A stretch of DNA of 14,816 nucleotides from Darwinimomas sp963643215 (GCA_963643215.1 CAVIJY010000045.1:1-14816); one strand, 5' to 3'; counted from the stretch's first letter, positions 6,256 through 14,643 are shown. Notes: generated by a model not told the origin, from the letters alone. Made by a program: numbers and translations.

Positions 6256-7932
6256 ATGTGTGGTTTTGTCGGTATGTTTGACATCGCAGGTGATGTAGAC
6301 AGCTATAGGGATGAGGTCTTGTCCATGAGCAAAAAGATCCGTCACAGAGGGCCTGACTGGTCGGGGATCTATACCGGAAAAGATGCCATCATAAGTCACG
6401 AGCGTCTGGCAATCGTCGATCCGCTCTCCGGCAAGCAGCCGCTTTACAGTCCGGACGGCAAGCTGATTCTCGCCGTAAACGGTGAAATTTACAATCATAT
6501 GTCTATCCGTGAGCACTACAAGGACAGCTATGAATTCCAGACAAAATCAGACTGTGAGGTCATCCTGGCTCTCTATCAGGACAAGGGCATAGACTTTTTA
6601 GAGGATCTCAACGGCATATTTGCGTTTTGCCTGTATGACTCGGAGAAGGACACCTACATAGTTGCCAGAGACCACATCGGCATCATACCGCTGTATCAGG
6701 GCTGGGACCAGGACGGTCACTACTTTGTCGCAAGCGAGCTGAAGGCTCTCGAGGGCGTATGCACTACTATCACGGAATTCATGCCGGGCACGGTTTACTC
6801 CTCCGCCGACGGAAAGACAACGAAATGGTATCACAGGGACTGGGAGTCCTACGAGGCTGTAAAAGACGCTCCTGCCGATGTTCAGGCCATCCGCGACGGA
6901 CTTGAGGCTGCAGTAAAGCGTCAGATGATGTCTGATGTCCCGTACGGTGTGCTTTTATCCGGGGGACTGGACAGCTCCATCATAGCCGCCATTACGGCAA
7001 AATACGCCAAGATGCGTATAGAATCTGGTGATTCCGAGGCTGCGTGGTGGCCGACGCTGCATTCCTTCGCCATAGGTCTAAAGGACTCTCCGGATCTGGC
7101 TGCGGCAAGAAAGGCTGCGGAATACCTGGGAACTGTGCATCATGAGGTGCATTTCACTATCCAGGAGGCGCTTGATGCACTGGATGATGTTATCTATCAT
7201 CTCGAGACCTATGATATCACAACCGTCAGAGCGGCAACTCCTATGTTTCTTCTTGCAAGATTCATAAAAAGCATGGGAATAAAGATGGTGCTCTCCGGAG
7301 AGGGCTCCGATGAGCTCTTTGGCGGATATCTGTATTTCCATAAGGCTCCCGATGCAAAAGAATTCCATGAGGAAACAGTGAGAAAGCTCTCAAAGCTTCA
7401 TCTCTATGACTGTCTTCGCGCCAATAAGGCACTGGCAGCCTGGGGCGTTGAGGGACGGGTTCCCTTCCTCGACAAGGAGTTTATAGATATCGCCATGCGT
7501 ACCAATCCGGCAGCGAAAATGTGCCGTGACGAAAACGGCCATGAGCGCATGGAGAAGTGGATACTGCGCGAGGCTTTCAAGGATATGCTTCCCGATGAGA
7601 TCGTATGGCGACAGAAGGAGCAGTTCTCCGACGGAGTCGGCTACAACTGGATAGATACTCTGCGCGAGATGACAAGCAAGCTGGTCACTGACAATCAGTT
7701 TGCTCTTGCAGACAAGCGTTTCCCCATCAACACACCTGCGACAAAGGAGGAATACTACTACCGAGCTGTCTTCAGTAAGCACTTCCCTTCAGAGAGCGCG
7801 GCAAAATGTGTACCTCACGAGGCATCCGTCGCCTGCTCCACTGCCAAGGCACTCGAGTGGGATGAGGCCTTCAAACGCATGAACGAGCCCTCAGGCCGTG
7901 CCGTCAGCGGCGTTCATGAAAGCGCGTACTGA
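6256..7932 (+). CDS. asnB: Asparagine synthetase B (glutamine-hydrolysing)
   Basis: A 558-residue cytoplasmic enzyme making asparagine from aspartate, glutamine and ATP. Cys2, exposed after removal of Met1, is the glutaminase nucleophile of the class II (Ntn) amidotransferase domain. R50, N75-G76-E77 and D99 match the glutamine-binding residues of the E. coli enzyme. The synthetase domain has the PP-loop SGGLDSS (235-241) and SGEGSDELFGGY (347-358), both diagnostic. Length matches E. coli AsnB (554 residues) rather than the longer Bacillus AsnB/AsnO type, and no active-site residue is missing. The start is set by AGGAGG eight bases before the ATG and by the need for Cys at position 2. It appears monocistronic, bounded by terminators at 6147-6180 and 7973-8012, and converges on the efflux operon. 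Confidence 0.96.
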   Translation: MCGFVGMFDIAGDVDSYRDEVLSMSKKIRHRGPDWSGIYTGKDAIISHERLAIVDPLSGKQPLYSPDGKLILAVNGEIYNHMSIREHYKDSYEFQTKSDCEVILALYQDKGIDFLEDLNGIFAFCLYDSEKDTYIVARDHIGIIPLYQGWDQDGHYFVASELKALEGVCTTITEFMPGTVYSSADGKTTKWYHRDWESYEAVKDAPADVQAIRDGLEAAVKRQMMSDVPYGVLLSGGLDSSIIAAITAKYAKMRIESGDSEAAWWPTLHSFAIGLKDSPDLAAARKAAEYLGTVHHEVHFTIQEALDALDDVIYHLETYDITTVRAATPMFLLARFIKSMGIKMVLSGEGSDELFGGYLYFHKAPDAKEFHEETVRKLSKLHLYDCLRANKALAAWGVEGRVPFLDKEFIDIAMRTNPAAKMCRDENGHERMEKWILREAFKDMLPDEIVWRQKEQFSDGVGYNWIDTLREMTSKLVTDNQFALADKRFPINTPATKEEYYYRAVFSKHFPSESAAKCVPHEASVACSTAKALEWDEAFKRMNEPSGRAVSGVHESAY

Positions 7933-7972
7933 CAGACACAGCTGAGAGCCCGTATCAAAAGATCTATCTCAC

Positions 7973-8012
7973 GCCGGAATGCCTTTTTCACAGAGGTATT
8001 CCGGCTTTTTTT
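7973..8012 (+). terminator. Strong intrinsic terminator of asnB
   Basis: GCCGGAATGCC (7973-7983) pairs with GGTATTCCGGC (7995-8005), 11 pairs including one G-U, followed by seven T residues (8006-8012). It lies 40 bases after the asnB stop. On the minus strand the stem is not followed by a T-run, so it is probably only a weak stop for the convergent efflux operon ending at 8039. No separate minus-strand terminator is evident before asnB. Confidence 0.9.
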
Positions 8013-8038
8013 ATATAGAAAACCGCAGATTTACCGGC

Positions 8039-9118
8039 TTATACGCCCTTGAGTGCCCACTTATAATTTGCATATGTCTGTGTCAGGTTCATCTCCTGCG
8101 TCCTGTATGCAGTGTATGACGACAGATATGCCGCCTCCTGCGAGAGATATTCCGCCTCGGTCATCATGCCCGCAGACTTCTTTCTCTGTGCAGCTGCATA
8201 TGCTGCCTGCGCAGCCGCGTAGCTCTCCTGTGCAGCCTGATACTGCAGCAGCTGTGTCTGAAGATTCGAATATGTCTCCTGCGCGGCCACATATGCCTCT
8301 CCCAGTGCCTCTGTATACTCGGCTTCTTTGAGCGTATCGGAGCCGTTCTGATGATTAGCGCTTTGAAGAGCGGTATTGTATGACATGAGTGTTGCTTCAT
8401 CCGAAGCAAAGTCCACAGATCCGATAGCTGACAGATCCGGCGCGGGCACATCTCCTATCACTATATCACTGCTGTCCGTGATCCCGAGAAGCGACAGAAA
8501 CGAATATCTCACGGAATCTCTGCGAATGGTATAGTCGTTCAGCGTATTCTGCCTTGAAAGCATCGTATTGAGAGCATCCGTCACATCCGTCTCCGACGCC
8601 ATCCCCACGGAATATCTTGCTGCTGCAGCATCATATGCGCATACCGCTGCATCATATGATTTCTGCGCCGATATGACATTCATCTCCATCTGTTTATATG
8701 AGCACATGAGCGTCTGCGCCGTCTGGGTCAGAGTGTTTATCATGACTTCATTGGTACTGCGGGAGTTTGTCATTCGATCAAGACTTTTTTTCAGGTTCTT
8801 GATCGTCGCACGGATAGCCGATGCATTCTGACGATACTTGGCTGCCGTAGCATCGTCCTCACCCTTGTATATCTCATATTCGAGCTTCATGCTGCCGTAC
8901 TCGGTCTCCAGCGCGGTTATCTCCTCCTGCAGATCCTCTATCGTATCAGTGAGCGAGCTGTTCTTCAGCGTCGAATTGCCTGCGATCAGGAGCTCCCTCA
9001 GGTCATCATATTCTATACTCTGCGCCCACGCGCTCATGCACATGACCGTCATCAGGACAAATGCAGCCGCTGCGATTCTGATGCCGCTGAGCGCATGTCT
9101 TATTATCTGATTTCTCAC
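8039..9118 (-). CDS. TolC-family protein, second paralogue (short, apparently lacking a beta-barrel)
   Basis: A 359-residue exported protein and the last gene of the efflux operon. Residues 1-32 form a signal peptide ending Ala-Trp-Ala before Gln33. The mature part is almost wholly Ala/Gln/Glu/Tyr-rich helix. Two repeats show the outer-membrane-factor pattern: ARYSVGMASETDVTDA (167-182, closely like the NFNVGLVAITDV stretch of E. coli TolC) followed by a long helix ending Leu-Leu-Gly (210-212), and RKKSAGMMTEAEYLSQE (312-328) followed by the C-terminal helix. This internal duplication is diagnostic. TolC family members are commonly 430-490 residues; this one lacks the expected beta-strand segments, and residues 55-120 read as charged coiled coil. 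The GTG start at 9118 is chosen because AAAGGA lies 6 bases upstream and it leads straight into the signal peptide, 19 bases after the previous stop. A longer ATG start would overlap the previous gene. The role as an export duct is inferred. Confidence 0.82.
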   Translation of the reverse strand: MRNQIIRHALSGIRIAAAAFVLMTVMCMSAWAQSIEYDDLRELLIAGNSTLKNSSLTDTIEDLQEEITALETEYGSMKLEYEIYKGEDDATAAKYRQNASAIRATIKNLKKSLDRMTNSRSTNEVMINTLTQTAQTLMCSYKQMEMNVISAQKSYDAAVCAYDAAAARYSVGMASETDVTDALNTMLSRQNTLNDYTIRRDSVRYSFLSLLGITDSSDIVIGDVPAPDLSAIGSVDFASDEATLMSYNTALQSANHQNGSDTLKEAEYTEALGEAYVAAQETYSNLQTQLLQYQAAQESYAAAQAAYAAAQRKKSAGMMTEAEYLSQEAAYLSSYTAYRTQEMNLTQTYANYKWALKGV

Positions 9119-9137
9119 AGCGATTCCTTTCTGCCGG

Positions 9138-10310
9138 TTATGCCAAACCATTGACTGCCCAGATATAGCTGTTGTATGCCTTGAGAACCGCATACTTTTT
9201 TACCTGCGTGTTTATCTGAGCCGATGTCAGCGCCGCCGCTATAGTATCATAGGAGGTCTGCGTGAGCATCCCGGCCGCAAGCTTTCTGGCAGCCGTGGCC
9301 GCGGTCTTTTCCTGAAGCTCCAGCGCTGTCAGTGCCTGCCCATAGTCGGACCACGCAAGCGTCAGACTTTGGTACTGTGACGAAACCGTGTTGGCTATGG
9401 TTCTTTCAGTCTCCTCCTTTGTGAGGGCCAATGTCTCTTTTGTAGAGGAATTTTTAGCATTGCTCAGCTGCCGGTTTGTTATAGCCAGAGTATAGTTGTT
9501 GGTCTTGGCAGATTCGATATCTGAATTCAGATCTATAGCCGTGATCTGCTCTGCCGTGATCTCCGGCAGCTCTGTGATGTTTACATCGGCTCCGTATGAC
9601 CATCCCAGCATCAGGCAGAGGCTCTCCTTCGTAGAATTAAAGCTTGTCTGCGCACTCTCCAGCTGTGCTCTGGCGCTGCTCACCCGCTGCTGAGCCGAGC
9701 TGAGTGACGACGCCACGGCGGTTCCGGCTGCTATCATCGTATTTACTGTATTCAGATTGGCCTGCGCCTGCTCAAGGTTTGACTGATATGTCTGCAGGTT
9801 CTGTTTCTGGGTCCAGTAACTGATCATGCCTTCCTGGGCCTGCTTTACCAGCTCCGCCTCTGCCTTATCATTGTTCAGCTTTTCCGTGTACGCATCATTG
9901 GTGCTGGTATCGCCCTGATCCAGAAGATTCTCATAGGTTATGATAGAGTTCAGATACCGGGTGATTTCGGATGCATATGTCGGCGAATCGGCGTCCGGAT
10001 AGTCCAGGTTCGCCATGATGTCATATGCGGAATCATAGTAGGATTGAGCCACATCCGAACTGCTCTTGTCTCGGTTTTTTTTATATTCCAGAGCATTGGC
10101 CAGCACTGTTGTATTATATTCATGAATCAGCGCAGGGATCTCCGAATAGTCCAGCGTGTTGTCACGCAGAGCAGTCCATTCCTCGGATGTTCTGGCAAAT
10201 TCCGGGCTCTGCTGTGCCAGCGCGGTCATCGGCAGCACCGTACTCATCGTCACCGCCGCTGCAAGACTGAGAACGGCACAGTTGCCATACAGTTTATATT
10301 TCCTATTCAT
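9138..10310 (-). CDS. TolC-family protein, first paralogue (short, apparently lacking a beta-barrel)
   Basis: A 390-residue exported protein. The signal peptide (1-32) ends Ala-Leu-Ala before Gln33. The mature chain is Ala/Gln/Ser/Thr-rich helix with two outer-membrane-factor repeats: TMIAAGTAVASSLSSAQ (191-207), with the following helix ending Leu-Met-Leu-Gly-Trp (233-237), and ARKLAAGMLTQTSYDTIAAA (341-360), with the C-terminal helix ending Trp-Ala-Val-Asn-Gly. The same small-residue-Ala-Gly turn and terminal Gly are seen in the neighbouring paralogue, yet the two differ clearly over most of their length. No amphipathic beta segments are seen where TolC places its barrel strands (early in each repeat); residues 60-180 look helical. 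ATG at 10310 is chosen because AAAGGAG sits ten bases upstream and it begins the signal peptide; an upstream Met at 10340 adds ten unneeded residues. It lies 29 bases after the RND gene, so it is co-transcribed. Export duct for the RND pump is the likely role. Confidence 0.82.
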   Translation of the reverse strand: MNRKYKLYGNCAVLSLAAAVTMSTVLPMTALAQQSPEFARTSEEWTALRDNTLDYSEIPALIHEYNTTVLANALEYKKNRDKSSSDVAQSYYDSAYDIMANLDYPDADSPTYASEITRYLNSIITYENLLDQGDTSTNDAYTEKLNNDKAEAELVKQAQEGMISYWTQKQNLQTYQSNLEQAQANLNTVNTMIAAGTAVASSLSSAQQRVSSARAQLESAQTSFNSTKESLCLMLGWSYGADVNITELPEITAEQITAIDLNSDIESAKTNNYTLAITNRQLSNAKNSSTKETLALTKEETERTIANTVSSQYQSLTLAWSDYGQALTALELQEKTAATAARKLAAGMLTQTSYDTIAAALTSAQINTQVKKYAVLKAYNSYIWAVNGLA

Positions 10311-10339
10311 GTAGTATTCTCCTTTCCGGAGATATCTCA

Positions 10340-13300
10340 TCAGATATCCAGCGTCTTCATATCTTTGCCGTGATTGATAAGAATGTAGTAAACCGGAAGA
10401 ATCAAAAGCGCAACCAGCACTCCGAATGTCAGACCACCGATATCAACCAGCGCCAGACCCTGCGTCGTAGAGCCTGAATCTCCCATCGCCATGGCCATAG
10501 GTATCATCGAAAGTATCGTCGTAAGGCTTGTCATCAGTATAGGACGGATACGCGTCGCACCGGCCTCCTCCAGAGCTGCATTCAGCTCCATGCCGTGTAT
10601 CGTACGATTCTGGTTGGTCGTATCGACAAAAAGGATACCGTTATTTACGACCGTACCTACCAGTATAAGGAATCCGATCAGTGATGTCATGCTCATCGAA
10701 ACCCCCGTCACTCCCAGCAGCAGGAAGGAGCCTGCCAGTGAGAACGGAATGGTCGTCATGACCATGAGTGAGAACTTCATGGACTCGAACTGTGCGCTCA
10801 TGACGACAAATACCAGAAATGTCGCGATGGCTATCGCCTTGTACAGCGCCGAGAACTCGGTAGACATCATACGATCCATGCTGTTGGTGCCTCTCGTGAT
10901 GGTGCCTGTCAGATTCGGATTGATAACCTCCTGATCCAGTGCTGCTGACACATCGTCTCCTACGAAGCTGGCTGTGATCGTCACCTGATATTCCTTGTTC
11001 TCCTTACTGATGGATGAAGGACTGTCCTTGTACTGGATCGTCGCCACATCTGTCAGAGCAACTTTTGTTCCGTTCGTCTTTTCTATGAATACGCGCTCGA
11101 GCTGCGGAACTGTATCATAGTCTCCGTCCGGATATTCTGCCTTGACATCGACCTCATTTCCGTCGATTGTCAATGTCGCGATCGTCGCACCGTCCAGATA
11201 GTTCTTGACCTGCGATCCTATCTGAGCGGGTGTCAGTCCCTGTGCGGTCGCCGCAACCATGTCGACATTTACTGAAAGAACCGGGGCCGAGTTTTCTATG
11301 CTCGAGTGAACATTCATGACATCATCTCTGGCTATCAGCTCATTGACGATCTTGGCGCTCACCTCCTGAAGCTCCTCGTACTGAGTTCCCTGAATGATCG
11401 CTTCATAGTCATTGTTTCTTCGCATGAAGCTCATGGATGAGCCTGCCGATACGGTGATCGTACAGTTTTCCAGATCAGCCAGCGCATTCTCCCATCTCTC
11501 TGCTATATCATCCGCGCGTTTTTTTGCCGAATCCTTGATATATCCGGTTACGGTTCCGGATGATCCGTTGTATCGCATCATATAGGACTCTACATCCTCA
11601 TCCTCCGATACAACCTTCTCCACGGCCGTCAGTATATCGTCTGCCTTCTCATCCAGCAGTCCCGGTCTGGTGCTGATGCTGACCGATACCTGTCCGTTGC
11701 TGTCTGCCGAGATCAGCTCCGTCTTCATATTCATGCCCATGAGCACTGCAATCACCGCAAGGACAACCGATGTGAGCATCACTAAGCCCTTATGTCTCAT
11801 AAGAGACGGGAATATCTTTCTGTACAGGCGATCCAGTGTGACCATCAGTCCCGACAGCGGCGCGGTATGCTTTTCCTGCGGCTTGTACAGAAGATATGTC
11901 AGAGGCACGATGGATACGGCGGACAGAAGTGATGCCGCCATGCTGACGACGATGACATAGCCCAGCGGTCTGAACATCTCTCCGGACATGCCGTTTATAT
12001 TGATCAGCGGTATAAATACAACGCAGGTTGTCAATGTGGAGCCGAGTATGGACATGAATACCTCTCCGGCGCCCTCCAGCGCAGCCTTGCCGTATTCATT
12101 TGCGCCCATTCCCTCTGTGCGCTCCTTCGCTCTGAAGCAGCTGTCCAGCGTAACTATCGAGTTGTCGACCATCATGCCGACTGAGAGCACGAGGCCGCTC
12201 ATAGTGATGATATTCAACGAAAATCCCATTGAGGTAAGGCAGATCAGCGTGATCAGTATGGATACGGGGATCGAGCTGCCTACTATCAGCGATGCCTTCA
12301 CATCTCCGAAGAACAGATACAGGATGATCATGGATATGCCTATCGCCAGAACCATAGTCTCCGCCACATCCATCAACGACGATATGGTTGAATCAGCCTC
12401 ATCACGCGCAACCTCTATCACCAGATCCGGATCCTCTGCCTGCAGCGTCTCTATGACCTTTTTCACCTGGCTTGAGAGCTTGATTGCGGTATACTGCTGC
12501 TGTTTGGTGATCTCTATGGAGATCGTCTCCATGCCGTTGTATCTGGACTTTCCGCCCATAGCCTTGTCCGTATAATACACATCTGCAATATCCTTCAGAT
12601 AGATGATATTGCCGCTCTTTGTAGTGATCGGAACTGCCAGCAGGTCATCCAGTGTATCCATATCCGCCGATGTCGTGGCATCCAGCTCCACATTGCCGGA
12701 TACGACAGAGCCCGAGGGATATGTCAGCTGAGCCGCGCTCATCGCGGAGGTGATATTGCTCATTGAGATGCCGTACTGCGTCATCTTCTCTGTCTTGAGC
12801 TCCACCTTGATATATTGAGAGTTTCCGCCGCGGGTGCTGACCTCCGCCACCGTGCTCAGCTTTTCAAACTCCGGCACTACGGTCTGGTCAACATAATCAT
12901 AGAGATTGTCCTTGGTTTTATGGTATATGGACAAAGACATATTGGCCTGAGCATTGGAGCTCATCTCCATGACTGACGGCTCGTCCATGTCGCTCGGAAG
13001 CTCTCTTATACTTTGCAGTGCCTTCTTCAGGTCATCATAAGCCTCGTCCATATCCTGATCGTAGTCGTACTCGAGCATGACCATGCACGATCCGTCTCCG
13101 GTCGAGGAGGTCATGGTCTCCACGCCTTCCAGCTTGCTGATTGCATCCTCAATGGGCTGCGTGACAAGCTCATCCATATCCTCAGGGCTGGCGCCGGAGT
13201 ACCTGGCCGACACTATCAGCATCGGCGTGTCCATATCCGGCATCTGCTCGAGCTTCGCATCAAGTACGGAGGTTATTCCGAATACAATCATACACAGGAC

Positions 13301-13354
13301 TGCCATCAGCACCGTGACAGGGTGCTTCAGAATATATTTGATAAATCCGTTCAT
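10340..13354 (-). CDS. RND-family efflux permease (AcrB/SwrC-like, HAE1 type)
   Basis: A 1004-residue inner-membrane proton-driven exporter, the usual RND length. Topology is canonical: TM1 (about 11-30), a large extracytoplasmic domain, a TM cluster (about 333-541), a second extracytoplasmic domain and a second cluster (about 838-997). TM4 carries VGMMVDNSIV with D397-N398 where AcrB has the Asp407-Asp408 proton-relay pair. TM10 carries VVNNGILFVD (N904-N905) near the position of AcrB's essential lysine. The conserved RIRPILMTSL stretch (about 935-944) is present. Such Asp-Asn/Asn-Asn variants occur in Firmicute and other non-AcrB RND pumps, so this does not imply inactivity. The start at MNGFIKYILKHPV is set by AAGGAGG five bases upstream; a longer Met at 13462 adds a low-complexity extension overlapping the adaptor gene. 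It follows the adaptor by 16 bases. Substrate unknown: drugs, bile-like amphiphiles, lipids or lipopeptides are all possible. Confidence 0.95.
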   Translation of the reverse strand: MNGFIKYILKHPVTVLMAVLCMIVFGITSVLDAKLEQMPDMDTPMLIVSARYSGASPEDMDELVTQPIEDAISKLEGVETMTSSTGDGSCMVMLEYDYDQDMDEAYDDLKKALQSIRELPSDMDEPSVMEMSSNAQANMSLSIYHKTKDNLYDYVDQTVVPEFEKLSTVAEVSTRGGNSQYIKVELKTEKMTQYGISMSNITSAMSAAQLTYPSGSVVSGNVELDATTSADMDTLDDLLAVPITTKSGNIIYLKDIADVYYTDKAMGGKSRYNGMETISIEITKQQQYTAIKLSSQVKKVIETLQAEDPDLVIEVARDEADSTISSLMDVAETMVLAIGISMIILYLFFGDVKASLIVGSSIPVSILITLICLTSMGFSLNIITMSGLVLSVGMMVDNSIVTLDSCFRAKERTEGMGANEYGKAALEGAGEVFMSILGSTLTTCVVFIPLININGMSGEMFRPLGYVIVVSMAASLLSAVSIVPLTYLLYKPQEKHTAPLSGLMVTLDRLYRKIFPSLMRHKGLVMLTSVVLAVIAVLMGMNMKTELISADSNGQVSVSISTRPGLLDEKADDILTAVEKVVSEDEDVESYMMRYNGSSGTVTGYIKDSAKKRADDIAERWENALADLENCTITVSAGSSMSFMRRNNDYEAIIQGTQYEELQEVSAKIVNELIARDDVMNVHSSIENSAPVLSVNVDMVAATAQGLTPAQIGSQVKNYLDGATIATLTIDGNEVDVKAEYPDGDYDTVPQLERVFIEKTNGTKVALTDVATIQYKDSPSSISKENKEYQVTITASFVGDDVSAALDQEVINPNLTGTITRGTNSMDRMMSTEFSALYKAIAIATFLVFVVMSAQFESMKFSLMVMTTIPFSLAGSFLLLGVTGVSMSMTSLIGFLILVGTVVNNGILFVDTTNQNRTIHGMELNAALEEAGATRIRPILMTSLTTILSMIPMAMAMGDSGSTTQGLALVDIGGLTFGVLVALLILPVYYILINHGKDMKTLDI

Positions 13355-13370
13355 TCCTGCCTCCTTACTC

Positions 13371-14573
13371 TTACTGCTTAGGTGCAGTTGACGGCTCACT
13401 GCTGCCGGCTGCGGCCTCTGATGAGGGCATGGGAGCAGCCTCAGGCTGATTTGAAGCATCATCTGATCCCATCACGCGGACATTGGCTCCCTCGTACAGG
13501 TTGTTGCTCCATGTGCTTACTACATCAGCATCCTGGCTCAGGCCGTCAAGTATCTGTGCCACCTCATCATCGTAGATTCCTACCGTAACGGATGTCATGA
13601 CCGCCTTGCCGTCCACTACCGTATAAAGGTACGCATTTCCGCCGCTGTAGTATATGGCATCCACCGGTACAAGAAGCGTATTCTCGGCTCTGTCTGACAC
13701 CAGATATATCTTGACGCTGCTGCCGAGTGATATGGTGATATCATCGGTCAGCTCAGCTTTGCATTTAAACATACCGGACGCGGAATCTACCATGGAGCTT
13801 ACTTCTGTTATCCTCGCACGGCATTTCGTGGTTCCCTTCTCGATATCTATCTCATCCCCTACCGCGATATTGTTCATGATTCTCTCGCTGACATAGAATG
13901 TGATTCTTCTGGAGCCCTCGCCTGTCACGACAAGAAGGTCAGAATTCATATTTACATGATCATGAAGCTCTACCGATATCTTCTCGATCTTTCCGTCGAT
14001 AGGCGCCGCGACCATGCTGTTCTCAAGCGCCTTGTCGTAATTCAGCTTGGCAGATTCATACTGAAGCTGAGCATTCTTCAGGCTGTTGCTGTACTGCTCA
14101 TATTCCTGCGGTGTGATATCTCCGCCCTGATAAAGGATCTCATAGCGCGCCATATTGTTCTTCTGCTGCTCATATGAGATCTCGGCCTGATCCATAGCTA
14201 TCTTTGCGCTGTCCACCGCACCGGTATCTATCTCTATAAGCACATCCCCGGCCTTGACGGCATCTCCTGCCTTGACATTGACCGCCTTCACATCTCCGGA
14301 GGCCTTCGCATAGAGGGATACCGTATCTTCAGCATCGACAGTTCCGGTTATCGCACTTGTCACGCTGACATCTCCGTAATGGGGCTTTTCCACATTCACC
14401 ATGGCATATGCCACCTCGCCTGCAGATCCAGCGCCCTTCGGGCCTCCCGCCCCTTTTTTCGTGCCTGATGTCAGCTTATATACCGCAAACACAACGAGCA
14501 AAGCGCAGATAACAACAACCGTCACCTGCGCCTTTTTGTTCTTCTTTAATCCGTCAAGGTTAAACTTATTCAT
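13371..14573 (-). CDS. RND efflux periplasmic adaptor / membrane fusion protein (AcrA/HlyD-like)
   Basis: A 400-residue adaptor and first gene of the efflux operon. The N-terminus is basic and then hydrophobic (TM about 16-33) without a lipobox, so it should be anchored by one helix with the rest outside. After a Gly-rich linker come the first lipoyl half (about 90-116, GDVKAVNVKAGDAVKAGDVL), an alpha-hairpin (about 119-186), the second lipoyl half (AAPIDGKIEKI, 189-199), beta-barrel and membrane-proximal domains, and a Pro/Ala/Ser-rich tail (about 372-400). The hairpin tip RYEILYQGGDIT (143-154) has R143, L147 and T154 at the same spacing as the R-L-S motif through which AcrA/MacA contact TolC. 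The hairpin is of RND-adaptor length. AGGAAGGA lies about 7 bases before the ATG; a second upstream ATG is out of frame. It couples the RND pump to the two TolC-like proteins downstream. Confidence 0.93.
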   Translation of the reverse strand: MNKFNLDGLKKNKKAQVTVVVICALLVVFAVYKLTSGTKKGAGGPKGAGSAGEVAYAMVNVEKPHYGDVSVTSAITGTVDAEDTVSLYAKASGDVKAVNVKAGDAVKAGDVLIEIDTGAVDSAKIAMDQAEISYEQQKNNMARYEILYQGGDITPQEYEQYSNSLKNAQLQYESAKLNYDKALENSMVAAPIDGKIEKISVELHDHVNMNSDLLVVTGEGSRRITFYVSERIMNNIAVGDEIDIEKGTTKCRARITEVSSMVDSASGMFKCKAELTDDITISLGSSVKIYLVSDRAENTLLVPVDAIYYSGGNAYLYTVVDGKAVMTSVTVGIYDDEVAQILDGLSQDADVVSTWSNNLYEGANVRVMGSDDASNQPEAAPMPSSEAAAGSSEPSTAPKQ

Positions 14574-14627
14574 GATGCATTCCTTCCTGTGTCTTATCTT
14601 CAGCCTTTGATTGCATATGATTAGCCG

Positions 14628-14643
14628 TACTCTGCCGAGTATA
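14628..14643 (-). promoter_or_regulatory. Candidate -10 with overlapping operator-like dyad upstream of the efflux operon
   Basis: On the minus strand TATACT (complement at 14638-14643) could be a -10 for the efflux operon, about 65 bases before the adaptor start; a convincing -35 is missing. Overlapping it is an inverted repeat TACTC-TGCC-GAGTA (14628-14641), a possible repressor site. No regulator gene is visible in the window. The assignment is tentative. Confidence 0.25.

Noticed and set aside
9119..9193. ATG start at 9193 for the second TolC-like protein
   Set aside because: It overlaps the upstream gene and places 25 extra residues before a complete signal peptide; the GTG at 9118 has AAAGGA in the right place.
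11988..12575. 195-codon plus-strand frame opposite the RND gene
   Set aside because: It lies antisense to conserved RND transmembrane segments and has no independent support.
13355..13462. Longer N-terminus for the RND permease starting at 13462
   Set aside because: It would overlap the adaptor gene by 92 bases and add a low-complexity leader; MNGFIKYILKHPV has AAGGAGG upstream and is where the family begins.
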